From the NCBI RefSeq assembly GCF_019977755.1, contig NZ_AP025145.1, forward strand, positions 1,178,001-1,242,000: a stretch of 64,000 nt of DNA, written 5' to 3'. The first letter of the stretch is position 1. The number at the start of each line of letters is the position of its first letter. Source of the DNA: Vibrio penaeicida (GTDB lineage Bacteria; Pseudomonadota; Gammaproteobacteria; Enterobacterales; Vibrionaceae). Shown one piece after another: positions 38,630 through 47,440 of the stretch. Below the pieces are notes generated by a model. It saw only the letters and a program-made list of their open reading frames with translations, ran no database searches and was not told the DNA's origin. Position numbers and translations under genes: made by a program.

Positions 38630-39606
38630 TCCCAACCTCCATTTGCCCACACGTCTTTAAAACACAACGCCTCCGATGGAGCTGGAGATGTTTTTGCCTT
38701 TTCCGTGGCTTCGTCAATTTCATTTTCGACTTCAGCTTCTAGCTGTTCTATTCGGTTTTTATCCACCCCTTGTTGAAGCAAACGATCTCGATAGATATCA
38801 ATTGGGTCATACGCGAGCCATTTTTCTAGCTCTTCCTTAGGGCGGTATTTTCCGGGATCTGCACGTGAGTGCCCTTGGTGACGATAGGTTTTGGCTTCGA
38901 TTAAACTAGGACCCCCGCCTTGCCTCGCTTTTTCAATCGCCGACTGAGCCACTTCAAACATTGCATCGGCATCATTTCCATCCACAATGATGGATTCTAA
39001 GCCATACGCTGAAGCGCGATCAGCCGCTGGATGCTCAACCGCTGTTACATTGCCGATTGGCGTGTATTCCATATAAAGGTTGTTTTCACACACAAAGACA
39101 ACGGGCAAAGACCAAATAACAGCGAAGTTAAGTGCCTCGTGGAATGCACCAATATTGGTTGTGCCATCACCAAAGAAAACAACCGTGACTTCACCGCTTT
39201 CTTTGTATTGGCTTTTCCATGCACTTCCAGTGGCAATACACAATTGCGCTCCGATAATAGCGTATGAACCCATGGCACCATGCTCGACACTCGTTAAATG
39301 CATTGAGCCACCTTTACCACTAAGAATCCCGCCTTCGCGACCCATTAATTCAGCAAACAATGCCGACATATCAGCACCACGAACCAAGGTGTGCGTATGA
39401 CCACGATAGGTGCAAAAGGTATAATCGCCCTTTTTCATCGCTACACCAAAGCCAGCAGCTACCGCCTCCTGACCCATAGCTAAGTGATTCGTTCCCTTCA
39501 CTAAATTTTGTAAAAACAGATCAGAAGCGCGTTGTTCAAACCCGCGGGCTCTGAGCATGGTCTTGTACAGCGACCATTGAATTTCCTCTGTAATTTCTAG
39601 GGGCAT
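38617..39606 (-). CDS. E1 alpha subunit, TPP-dependent 2-oxoacid/acetoin dehydrogenase
   Basis: A 329-aa protein. The thiamine-diphosphate motif is GDGTTNIGAF...CENN, with the conserved TYRGHTHTL and GGSMHLT segments and YRHQGHSRADPGKYR. It resembles AcoA of acetoin dehydrogenase more than PdhA. It would carry out TPP-dependent C-C cleavage or decarboxylation. GGAAGAA lies 4 nt before the chosen ATG. It follows the M24 gene by 16 bp in the operon. Confidence 0.93.
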   Translation of the reverse strand: MPLEITEEIQWSLYKTMLRARGFEQRASDLFLQNLVKGTNHLAMGQEAVAAGFGVAMKKGDYTFCTYRGHTHTLVRGADMSALFAELMGREGGILSGKGGSMHLTSVEHGAMGSYAIIGAQLCIATGSAWKSQYKESGEVTVVFFGDGTTNIGAFHEALNFAVIWSLPVVFVCENNLYMEYTPIGNVTAVEHPAADRASAYGLESIIVDGNDADAMFEVAQSAIEKARQGGGPSLIEAKTYRHQGHSRADPGKYRPKEELEKWLAYDPIDIYRDRLLQQGVDKNRIEQLEAEVENEIDEATEKAKTSPAPSEALCFKDVWANGGWEWRS

Positions 39607-39622
39607 TTGTTTCTTCCTTGAA

Positions 39623-40927
39623 TCAGTATTTATTTGCAATAAATAGGTCTTGCGCTGGAAACAATGTAATCACTTCAGAACCAGTCGCTGTGACGACAAC
39701 TTCTTCTTCGATTCGAGCTGCGCCGTTGCCATCTGCCGAAGGACAATACGTTTCAAGGGCAAACACCATACCTTCTTGAAGTTCAAATGGATGTTCCATA
39801 GAGACTAAGCGGCTAATAATAGGACGTTCGTGCAATGCTAGTCCTATTCCATGACCAAACTGCAAACCAAAGGCTTCCATTTCACTCGCAAAACCGAACT
39901 CTTCCGCTTTTGGCCAAACCGCGGCAATTTTATCTGTCGTCATTCCTGGGCGAATAAGATCAATCGCTGCATCTATCCACTCTCTCGCCTTTTTATATGC
40001 ATCCATTTGAGCTTGACTTGCGCTGCCCACATTGAGTGTGCGGTAGTAGCAGGTTCGATAGCCCATAAATGAATGAATTATATCGAAGAAGGCTTGATCA
40101 CCAGGGCGGTACATTCGGTCAGTAAAGTTGTGAGGATGCGGATTGCCTCGCTCACCGGAAATCGCGTTGATGGCTTCGACATCATCAGACCCGTTGTCGT
40201 ATAAGAATTTATTAACAAGTCCAACGCTTTCATTTTCGCGTTTTCCCGGCTTAAGCTCACACGCCAATTCGTGATAAGCGCCGTCAACCATCGCCGCCGC
40301 CATATTCAAAAGAACGACTTCATCCATCGATTTTATTTGTCTCGCTTCCAACATGAGTTGTTGGCAATCGCGGATTTCTAACCCTTCTGCTTTTAATGCT
40401 TCAAGCATTGGGAGTTCTGCAACGTCAACACCAACAGGCATATCTGCAACGCCTTCTGCCACCAGCAAATCTTTAATTTCTCGGGCAGCTTTTTTAAAGA
40501 GCCCAGCCTCCTCACCCATCGAACCTCGTAATCCAAGCATCCCAGATTTAAAGTGCTCTGCATCGATTAACGGTTGATATAACTGGTGGTGCTTGGCAGC
40601 AGAGCCGAAATCCCATAAATAGGGGTCTGAGTTTCCCGTGAAAAGAGAGTATCGGGCAATTTTGTCTCTTGCCCATTCTCCTATTACCGTACTCGTGAGG
40701 TATCGAATATTGTTGTTATCAAAGCAAAGAACCGCGCCAAATTCCGACTTTTCAAGAACTGTCTGTACACGTCCGACCCGATACCGGTGCAAACGATTGA
40801 AGTCTACTCTTTGCTCAAAATCCACGCTCATCTTCCCTGGCGCTGGAATCTTCTTAGACCAGTCCCAACCTGGCTCTATATCACTTTCTCGAACTATCCT
40901 TGGTTCTGTGGGTTTGACAATCTCCAT
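39623..40927 (-). CDS. M24-family (creatinase/pita-bread fold) hydrolase
   Basis: A 434-aa pita-bread protein, N-terminal domain about 40-200 and catalytic domain 205-430. D282, H359 (FGHGIG), E392 and E408 occupy metal-ligand positions of M24 peptidases, but the second Asp is C293: the motif reads GYRTCYYRT, closer to creatinase GYYTALERT than to GYxxDxTR. H264/H266 could stand in for the creatinase catalytic His. A metal-free C-N or C-C hydrolase is thus as likely as a peptidase. It is first in the operon, 21 bp from a LacI operator; AAAGGA fixes ATG 40927. Confidence 0.87.
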   Translation of the reverse strand: MEIVKPTEPRIVRESDIEPGWDWSKKIPAPGKMSVDFEQRVDFNRLHRYRVGRVQTVLEKSEFGAVLCFDNNNIRYLTSTVIGEWARDKIARYSLFTGNSDPYLWDFGSAAKHHQLYQPLIDAEHFKSGMLGLRGSMGEEAGLFKKAAREIKDLLVAEGVADMPVGVDVAELPMLEALKAEGLEIRDCQQLMLEARQIKSMDEVVLLNMAAAMVDGAYHELACELKPGKRENESVGLVNKFLYDNGSDDVEAINAISGERGNPHPHNFTDRMYRPGDQAFFDIIHSFMGYRTCYYRTLNVGSASQAQMDAYKKAREWIDAAIDLIRPGMTTDKIAAVWPKAEEFGFASEMEAFGLQFGHGIGLALHERPIISRLVSMEHPFELQEGMVFALETYCPSADGNGAARIEEEVVVTATGSEVITLFPAQDLFIANKY

Positions 40928-40947
40928 AGACATTCCTTTGTTATCAA

Positions 40948-40961
40948 TGCAAACGTTTGCA
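40948..40961. promoter_or_regulatory. LacI-family operator in the M24-operon leader
   Basis: The perfect palindrome TGCAAACGTTTGCA lies 20 bp upstream of the M24 start codon, where bound repressor would block elongation or early initiation. Confidence 0.8.
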
Positions 40962-41039
40962 AACAAATTCCAAATAATAAGCCGTATCCGTACTATCCTA
41001 TGTCTTAGAACACAGGCTATATTTAGATAGGCTTCAGCT

Positions 41040-41053
41040 TGCAAACGATTGCA
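41040..41053. promoter_or_regulatory. Second LacI-type operator, M24/lacI spacer
   Basis: TGCAAACGATTGCA, one mismatch from the palindrome, 92 bp from the proximal copy and about 100 bp before the regulator gene. It could allow loop formation and autoregulation. Confidence 0.65.
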
Positions 41054-41150
41054 GCACATAGTAGATTAATTGTCAATCATGTAATTAACATTATGTTTAC
41101 ATCATTTTCTCTATTCGCCAAAGTGCGAATAATAAAGTAAGGGATAAAGA

Positions 41151-42191
41151 TTGAGCTCCTCACGAAGTACAAATAAGAAACGAGTAACCGTTAAAGACGT
41201 TGCTAATGCCTTGAATATTAACGCATCTACAGTTTCTCGTGCTTTAAGCCCCGATAAACAGCACTTAGTATCAGATCGAGTTGTAGAGCAGGTAATTAAG
41301 AAAAGTCGAGAAATGGGTTACAGCGTCAACCCCCTTGCTTCAGCACTTAAAAAAGGTTCAACGAAAACAATTGGTGTCATGATCCCCGACATCTTGAATC
41401 CGATGTTTCCCCCACTCATCAATCAGATTCAACAACGCGCTCATAAATTGGGGTATACACTGACGTTTGCATACACAGAAAATAACTCCTTAATTGCAAT
41501 GGAAGAGTTAAAGCGACTTGTTTCCCGAAATGTTGATGGAATCATAATGGCATCTGCTTTTCGTGAAGACCCTACCGTTGAGTATTGTCAGCAAATGCAT
41601 ATTCCACTTGTGCTGCTTACACGATCAGTTGACTCACTCGTCACCGACCAAATACTTGTTGATGACAATGAAGGAATTCACCAACTCACTTCGCATCTAT
41701 ATAAATTGGGTCACCGAAAAATTGCTCATATTGCAGGACCAAGTGAGATTTCTTCTGGCTTTAACCGAAGATTGGCATTTAAAGCCGCTGCCGAGATGTA
41801 CGATCTTCAACCCACATTAGTACAAGCTTCAGCGTTCTCTGAAGAAGCTGGTCACAATGCTTCTATAGAGCTGTTTGAGAAACACCCAGAAACAACCGCT
41901 GTAATAGCAAGCAATGACTTGTTGGCATTGGGTTGCATTGGTGAACGAGAAAGCCAGGGTGTCCACTGTCCAGATGACATTTCTATTACTGGAATCAATG
42001 ACATGCCATTCTTAGACTGGTTTAGAATCCCGTTAACCACGTTGTCTATTCCTAATGTAGAGATGGCAAATGAAGCTATCAATATGTTAGTAAATCAAAT
42101 TAAAGCAGGAACAGAAGAAGTATCTCCTCGTAAGGTTTTGTTACAGCCAAAACTTGTCGTTCGTCAATCAACAAGAAAGCTCGATAGCTAG
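41151..42191 (+). CDS. LacI-family transcriptional regulator
   Basis: A 346-aa regulator. The HTH (residues 12-40) reads VTVKDVANALNINASTVSRAL with the hinge helix NPLASALKKG, followed by a periplasmic-binding-like effector domain (TIGVMIPDILNP, VDGIIMAS, RKIAHIAGPS, TGINDMPF). The TTG start has AAGGGA 7 nt upstream. It is divergent from the M24-E1-ALDH-E2 operon and is the obvious owner of the four TGCAAACG(T/A)TTGCA operators. The inducer is probably the imported compound or a product. Confidence 0.93.
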   Translation: MSSSRSTNKKRVTVKDVANALNINASTVSRALSPDKQHLVSDRVVEQVIKKSREMGYSVNPLASALKKGSTKTIGVMIPDILNPMFPPLINQIQQRAHKLGYTLTFAYTENNSLIAMEELKRLVSRNVDGIIMASAFREDPTVEYCQQMHIPLVLLTRSVDSLVTDQILVDDNEGIHQLTSHLYKLGHRKIAHIAGPSEISSGFNRRLAFKAAAEMYDLQPTLVQASAFSEEAGHNASIELFEKHPETTAVIASNDLLALGCIGERESQGVHCPDDISITGINDMPFLDWFRIPLTTLSIPNVEMANEAINMLVNQIKAGTEEVSPRKVLLQPKLVVRQSTRKLDS

Positions 42192-42338
42192 AGCTTTCTG
42201 ACTTGATTTTCTACTAAGGGTTAATCCCTTACAACTTTGTTAACGCGGTATTCGGCTTTAAGCAATACGATCTGCCTTTACTCTTCATTTTTTGGCTTTA
42301 CAATGAGCCCAAACTCTTTATTTCCCTAGGTTCTCTCT

Positions 42339-43274
42339 ATGTCAATTCAATGGTTTCCGGGTCACATGCACAAAGCCCGAAAAGAGATCGAAGAAGTCAT
42401 TCCTCAAGTCGACGTTATCATCGAAGTATTGGATGCAAGAATTCCTTTCAGTTCTGAAAACCCAATGATCTCTTCACTTCGAAAAGACAAGCCCTGCGTA
42501 AAAGTCCTTAACAAGCGTGACCTCTCCGACCCTGCTATGACTGATCACTGGATAGAGCACTTCGAAAAAGAGAAAGGCGTAAAAGCCATGGCAATCACTA
42601 CGTCTAACCCGCAAGAAGTCCATAAGATAATGGAATTGTGTCGTAAGTTAGCGCCTCACCGTGAGCAGATGGGTAAAAACATTCGCACGATGATTATGGG
42701 CATACCAAACGTCGGTAAATCGACAATCATTAACACTTTAGCGGGTCGAACCATAGCCGTAACTGGTAATCAGCCAGCGGTGACGCGTCGGCAACAACGT
42801 ATAAATTTGCAAAATGGCATTGTGTTGTCGGATACACCCGGAATCCTTTGGCCAAAAGTAGAGAACCCTCATAGCGGGTTTAGGCTCGCTGCTACAGGAG
42901 CGGTAAAAGATACCGCGATGGAATATGACGAAGTTGCGTTTTACACCGTAGAGTACTTAGCCGAGCAGTACCCTAACCTTCTAAAAGAACGATATCAATT
43001 AGATGAACTGCCAACTTCAGACATTGAATTAATGGAAGAGATTGGTCGCAAGCGTGGTGCACTTCGCTCAGGTGGTCGAGTCGATCTACATAAGGCATCA
43101 GAAATCCTTCTCCATGAGCTACGAGGCGGTACCATTGGTCAGATCACTCTGGAACGTCCGGAAATGATTACGCAAGAGCTCATCGAAGTAGAAAAAGAAG
43201 CGGAACGAAAGGCAGAGCAAAAGCTTAAGAAAAAAGAAGAACGTCGCAAACGTTACCTGAAAAACAAGCGATAG
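42339..43274 (+). CDS. ylqF: Ribosome-biogenesis GTPase YlqF/RbgA family
   Basis: A 311-aa circularly permuted GTPase. The order is G4 (LNKRDL, about 57) before G1 (GIPNVGKST, about 123) and G3 (DTPGILWP). It begins with the typical MSIQWFPGHMHKAR, which binds at the large-subunit interface in B. subtilis RbgA. The basic tail (EKEAERKAEQKLKKKEERR) is rRNA-binding in character. It is unlinked to the catabolic island. Confidence 0.93.
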   Translation: MSIQWFPGHMHKARKEIEEVIPQVDVIIEVLDARIPFSSENPMISSLRKDKPCVKVLNKRDLSDPAMTDHWIEHFEKEKGVKAMAITTSNPQEVHKIMELCRKLAPHREQMGKNIRTMIMGIPNVGKSTIINTLAGRTIAVTGNQPAVTRRQQRINLQNGIVLSDTPGILWPKVENPHSGFRLAATGAVKDTAMEYDEVAFYTVEYLAEQYPNLLKERYQLDELPTSDIELMEEIGRKRGALRSGGRVDLHKASEILLHELRGGTIGQITLERPEMITQELIEVEKEAERKAEQKLKKKEERRKRYLKNKR

Positions 43275-43323
43275 TCCCACCATCTCATCCATCACCTCAT
43301 TTTAAGCAGATCATTCGGTCTTC

Positions 43324-43555
43324 TCATAGTGAGGTGAATATTCCTCCAAAAGTTTACTCATGCTAGATGAGTAATTCTCGTTTAGACTGGCAGTTTCTGG
43401 ATTTGATTGCCATGCTTATATCGATAGTTAGCCTTCAAATCGATGATTTACCACAACTTATACTGTTGGAAGTCCTTCTATTTGTGAAGATTATATTCTT
43501 TAATCTCCTACAGTTGGTCAATGTAATGGTTTTCATTTTTGGGACCTCACTATGA
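43324..43555. repeat. 232-bp segment bounded by 12-bp inverted repeats
   Basis: TCATAGTGAGGT (43324-43335) and its complement ACCTCACTATGA (43544-43555) flank an AT-rich stretch with an internal hairpin TTACTCAT/ATGAGTAA (43353-43373). The 62-codon frame inside has no ribosome binding site. No target duplication was seen. It may be a MITE-like remnant or a regulatory fold in the leader of the next gene. Confidence 0.4.
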
Positions 43556-43714
43556 ACTATTGGTAAAACTATCCAATAGACAATGTGATAGCTTGCTATT
43601 AATTTGATATAGTACTTAAGGTTACGCATAGTGAATTTGGGTATCTTGCTTACTACAAGAGTAAGAACATACCCTAAAGTTGCATGTCTGTTAATGGTTG
43701 CCGTTTAACCTTTA

Positions 43715-44524
43715 ATGCTTACTAGGTTGCTTATGATTTTAAATAATCGTGAAGAGTTTAATGCACATTGTTTTATAGACGATGAGGGGCGGCATTATGC
43801 AAAATACGACAACTTGATCATTACTAGCGCTTTTCAGGCAATCATGACACCAACAATACAACCTTTTGCATATGAAGCTCTTGCAAGGTTTAGCAGTGAA
43901 ACGACTGGCGAAAATATCCGTCCTGATATTTTGTTCGATTCAGAGCAAATCTCTATCGCTAAAAAGATAAACCTCGATCGCCTAACCCGCGCAATACACG
44001 TTCGGAATTTTTCACAGTTAAAAAGAAAAGATCTTAAACTCTTTTTAAATGTCCTTCCTGTATCAGGCGAATACAACGCCTTTATGGCCATCAAAGCAAG
44101 TTTACTTGAGAAACGGATTGTTGAATTGGGTTTGAGCACTCAGCAAATTGTTATGGAAATTGTTGAAAGTGCAGCGTTTGATAACCAGCTGTTGCTTGAT
44201 GCGACCACTGCAATGCAAAACTCTGGGTTTCAGGTCGCTATGGATGATTTTGGTGTCAAGTCTTCCGACTTTAATCGGCTAAATTTGTTAAAGCCTGAAA
44301 TCGTTAAGATCGATCGCTCCTTATTGCTAGATTACATGGCTGAAAATAAGACAGCGTTATTGGAAATAGTACGTGTAGCTAAAAATATTGGTGCAAAGCT
44401 CATCATTGAAGGAGTTGAAGAAGAAGCCCAGTACAACGCCATGAAAGCGTTAGGTATAGACTTCTATCAAGGGTATCTGTTTTCAACGCCAGAACCCCTT
44501 ATGTGTACTGCGAAAGTAAAATAG
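43715..44524 (+). CDS. EAL-domain protein without GGDEF (copy 2)
   Basis: 269 aa (263 if started at ATG 43733). A paralogue of the protein at 23773-24567 with the same N-terminal layout (HYAKYDNLIITSAFQAI) and length. E54 in YEALARF, FLNVLP, MEIVE, MDDFG, KIDRS, IEGVEEE and QGY are kept, so catalysis is possible, but loop 6 is DDFGVKSSDF rather than DDFGTGYSS. It is monocistronic with a 440-bp AT-rich leader. Role: cyclic-di-GMP hydrolysis or sensing. Confidence 0.87.
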   Translation: MLTRLLMILNNREEFNAHCFIDDEGRHYAKYDNLIITSAFQAIMTPTIQPFAYEALARFSSETTGENIRPDILFDSEQISIAKKINLDRLTRAIHVRNFSQLKRKDLKLFLNVLPVSGEYNAFMAIKASLLEKRIVELGLSTQQIVMEIVESAAFDNQLLLDATTAMQNSGFQVAMDDFGVKSSDFNRLNLLKPEIVKIDRSLLLDYMAENKTALLEIVRVAKNIGAKLIIEGVEEEAQYNAMKALGIDFYQGYLFSTPEPLMCTAKVK

Positions 44525-44560
44525 TCACACTTTGGACGCTGATTCATTACAGCGCGCTTT

Positions 44561-45565
44561 TTAATTGAGCCCGCAAATCCCCAAAAGCACAGATTCTAGC
44601 TGTTCCCATGGCATAAGCTGAGTGTCGATAACCTCTATACGAGTTTCAAATCCCTCTAGGCTTATCTGATTTACAGATATGACGCCATTGGCATTGTTGA
44701 TGGAGTAGCAGCCCTTGTCCGTATTAATCACGCCTTTTACTCGCTCTGCCGTTAAGTCACGTAACATACTCATTAAGAGTTCAAAATTGAAGATACATTC
44801 CGAACCAAAAACCCAACCACAACTATAAAAGCCCTGCCCTCTATTTTCCTTTCTAACATAAGTTTCATCAGGAGATAGGATGAATTCAGGTGAGTCTATC
44901 GCATGGTCATGTTGGTCATCACTCACTGCATCGAACGACGAGGGGTTTTGACTTTGTTTGGAAGCTGATTCAACTCGCCCATTCCTTTCAATATCTAGGG
45001 ATTGAATATCCAGAATGCCTTTCTCGGTAACGATAGATACTTTTATGTTTTCTTGTCGTTTGGCCCAGTCTTCAAAATACAATAATTCCGACTCGCTACA
45101 CTCATCTGCTTTGTTTGCTACCACAACATCTGCACTGGCGAGTTGGTCGTTAAAATTCTTGTTTTCTAAATACTTTTCAATTTGGAGGTTTCTAGGATCA
45201 ACAAGAGCAATAGTGGCTTTTAAATCCACATAATTTTCGTATTGCTCGGAAAGTAATGTTGAAATCACTTGCTTTGGGTGACCTAGCCCTGTTGGCTCAA
45301 TGATCAAGCGATCGGGTTTCTGACGTAACAACGCCGTAATTCCTACAGACATTGGAACGCCCGCCGTACAGCACATGCAACCACCAGGAACTTCTTTAAT
45401 CAGTGCTCCTTGGTCGGTCAAAAGCGCTCCATCGATACCAATTTCTCCAAACTCATTAACTAAAACAGCCCAAGATTCACTCTCTGGCTTATTTTTTAAC
45501 AAGTTAAGAATTGCGGTTGTTTTCCCGACACCTAAAAAGCCAGTGATAATATTCGTTGGAACCAT
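44561..45565 (-). CDS. G3E (CobW/COG0523) GTPase, probable Zn metallochaperone
   Basis: A 334-aa protein. P-loop GFLGVGKTT, CxCC metal motif GGCMCC (about 63-68), Walker B EPTGLGHP, NKAD base motif, and C-terminal CobW_C domain after a His-containing linker (DDQHDHAIDSPEF). AAAGGAAA fixes ATG 45565. A near-palindromic Zur-like box (45624-45638) lies 59 bp upstream, which supports the zinc-stress ZigA/ZinU/YeiR group of COG0523 over cobalamin synthesis. Confidence 0.88.
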   Translation of the reverse strand: MVPTNIITGFLGVGKTTAILNLLKNKPESESWAVLVNEFGEIGIDGALLTDQGALIKEVPGGCMCCTAGVPMSVGITALLRQKPDRLIIEPTGLGHPKQVISTLLSEQYENYVDLKATIALVDPRNLQIEKYLENKNFNDQLASADVVVANKADECSESELLYFEDWAKRQENIKVSIVTEKGILDIQSLDIERNGRVESASKQSQNPSSFDAVSDDQHDHAIDSPEFILSPDETYVRKENRGQGFYSCGWVFGSECIFNFELLMSMLRDLTAERVKGVINTDKGCYSINNANGVISVNQISLEGFETRIEVIDTQLMPWEQLESVLLGICGLN

Positions 45566-45623
45566 CGTATTTCCTTTGGGCAAGCGTTGTTTAGTCTTAA
45601 GCAGCGCGGCATTATAACCATAT

Positions 45624-45638
45624 TGTTATATTATTACA
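45624..45638. promoter_or_regulatory. Zur-box-like operator
   Basis: TGTTATATTATTACA, a 15-bp near-palindrome with one mismatch to the gamma-proteobacterial Zur pattern TGTTATANTATAACA, located in the promoter region of the G3E GTPase. Confidence 0.6.
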
Positions 45639-45751
45639 CTTGTCATTTCTCAAAAGAGTCTCTTTCGACAACAAAACGATCTTCTCACCTTTTAGGTTGT
45701 TAATTTACCATTACGCAATAAACTCCAATCTCTTGAAATAAAGCCTATAGA

Positions 45752-45950
45752 AACTAAAAAGGCGCACCACATAAAGTGATACGCCTCAGACCTCGTTCTC
45801 AATCGTGAGTTTGCGAATTAGCTACCAGTCGGGTACTAACAACTTACGAGGATTTCCTGTGTTTTACTTGTCTTCCTACCAAATTTTAATGTAGAGCCAA
45901 TTTTCTCCCTTCAATGAAGTGTCACGCTTGCTCTACACTTTTAGTATCGT
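45752..45950 (-). ncRNA. Candidate minus-strand small RNA or short-peptide mRNA
   Basis: It ends at a strong minus-strand terminator (hairpin 45760-45786, then TTTTT) that has no annotated gene behind it. Just upstream a promoter-like pair TTGCAA-N16-GATACT (near 45943-45970) would start a transcript of about 190 nt. Its 5' end folds through the inverted repeat TGTAGAGC / GCTCTACA around 45887-45939. Peptides in it are very short (for example MDDTKSVEQA). I do not recognise the RNA. Confidence 0.4.
45760..45786 (-). terminator. Intrinsic terminator of the small transcript
   Basis: AGGCG...CGCCT with inner CAC/GTG pairs, followed on the minus strand by five T residues. It points away from the TDT-family gene. 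Confidence 0.75.
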
Positions 45951-46254
45951 CCATATCGGCTAATTTGCAACCGATTCTAAAGAAAGATCGTTTAAAGATC
46001 CTGCCAATGTCACACTTTCGCTTTTCAAATAGCTAATTGGAGAAAACAATCAGTACGACAACGGCACACTTCGCATTATTTCTTCGAAGACAATGCATCT
46101 TAAAAGCCCTTCGGTATAATACGCGCACTTAATTTATGCACCTTTGAATAGTCATTCAATAGAGTAAATGTAACTCCTTGTCGGCGACATTTAGGGTATG
46201 CATCACGCTAAATCCGTCACGCGGTAGAATTTTGTAGTAGAAGGAATCACATCA

Positions 46255-47220
46255 TTGGACTGGAAACGCTTTATTTACTTCCAACATGTCCCCACGGCAC
46301 AAGCGTCGCTCGCACTTGGATTTATTGGTCTTGGCCAAGCTTGGGCACTATATTTTCCTTTGTTTGGTGATGTAATACGCCCCTTTTGTTCTGTTGTTGG
46401 CTCTTTGCTCCTTGCTCCAGTCCTAATTAGGTATGTCACCTCTCCCAGGGTATTTCTTCATGATATCAAACACCCGCTACGAGGTAGCCTAATGGCTCCA
46501 ATGAGCATGGCATTGTTAGTATTGTGCGATTATCTTGCCATATTACTCCCAAAGATTGCACATCCACTCTGGTTTGCGGCGCTCACTTTACACATCACCA
46601 TGATGGTACTGTTCTTTTCATTTCAGATAAGTAACTTTAAGTTCACCAATATTTTTCCAAGTTGGTTTCTTTATCCTGTGGGAGTGATTAGCTCAACGTT
46701 AGCTGGTAGTACACTAGGTCACACGGTATTTTCGCAAAATATGGCAATGGTATGCATTGCCATCTATTTTGTTATGCTGCCCATGGTTTTGTATCGTTTG
46801 GTTTTCGCAGGTAAACTCCCCCGACCTGCTCGCCCAACCCTTGCCATCATGGCAGCACCTGTAAACCTTTCTCTAGCCGCTTATTTGGTTAATTTCCCAA
46901 ATCCAGATCCCATTTTAGCTGGGGCATTGTCTGGTATTGCGATAACGATGACTCTTCTCATCTATCTCTGTTACTTCAAGCTGATGAGGCTGAAATTTCA
47001 GCCATCCATTGCCGCTGTTACCTTTCCTTCCGTAATCAGTGCAATTGCTATGCAAAGATTAACCACATGGTTTGCAGAGCAGCACACGCAGTGGGTATGG
47101 TTGCATTGGTTTGGCTTCTTCGAAATTACAATAGCAACAGTTTTGGTGGTGTGGGTATCGGCAAATTATCTAAAAATGTACTGGCCTGAGCTATCATTTA
47201 AGTTAAACAAGCCCAAGTAA
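46255..47220 (+). CDS. TDT-family (TehA/SLAC1-like) transporter
   Basis: A 321-aa protein with about ten TM helices. It starts DWKRFIYFQHVPTAQASLALG, the family N-terminal helix pattern, with GLIGLGQAWALY-like FIGLGQAW, and ends with WVWLHWFGFFEITIATVLVV. Members transport tellurite, dicarboxylates or anions. The TTG start follows AAGGAA. A TATAAT (about 46115) implies a leader of roughly 130 nt. Confidence 0.82.
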   Translation: MDWKRFIYFQHVPTAQASLALGFIGLGQAWALYFPLFGDVIRPFCSVVGSLLLAPVLIRYVTSPRVFLHDIKHPLRGSLMAPMSMALLVLCDYLAILLPKIAHPLWFAALTLHITMMVLFFSFQISNFKFTNIFPSWFLYPVGVISSTLAGSTLGHTVFSQNMAMVCIAIYFVMLPMVLYRLVFAGKLPRPARPTLAIMAAPVNLSLAAYLVNFPNPDPILAGALSGIAITMTLLIYLCYFKLMRLKFQPSIAAVTFPSVISAIAMQRLTTWFAEQHTQWVWLHWFGFFEITIATVLVVWVSANYLKMYWPELSFKLNKPK

Positions 47221-47400
47221 TTTATAGATGAAACTAATAGAATAATACTTGTTTATTTCAACAAATCTATTTAAGCCGCACTCCCTAAAGGGTAATTTAG
47301 ATAACAAATAGATAAATAAAGGATAGCTTTTTTTGCAATAAGCGCCAAAAACATAAATATTGCATAATGACGTATCTATTTCTCTGGATATTAATAAAAG

Positions 47401-47412
47401 GGTCAGCTGACC
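47401..47412. promoter_or_regulatory. 12-bp palindrome in the cqsA leader
   Basis: GGTCAGCTGACC, perfect, 28 bp before the cqsA ATG. It may be an operator or an mRNA hairpin near the ribosome binding site. No known regulator motif was matched. Confidence 0.4.
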
Positions 47413-47440
47413 TCACAAATATCCACATAAGAGAAATATC

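Noticed and set aside
43367..43555. 62-codon hydrophobic frame in the spacer before EAL copy 2
   Set aside because: No ribosome binding site, and its 3' end coincides with the inverted repeat; the hydrophobicity is what AT-rich DNA gives by chance.
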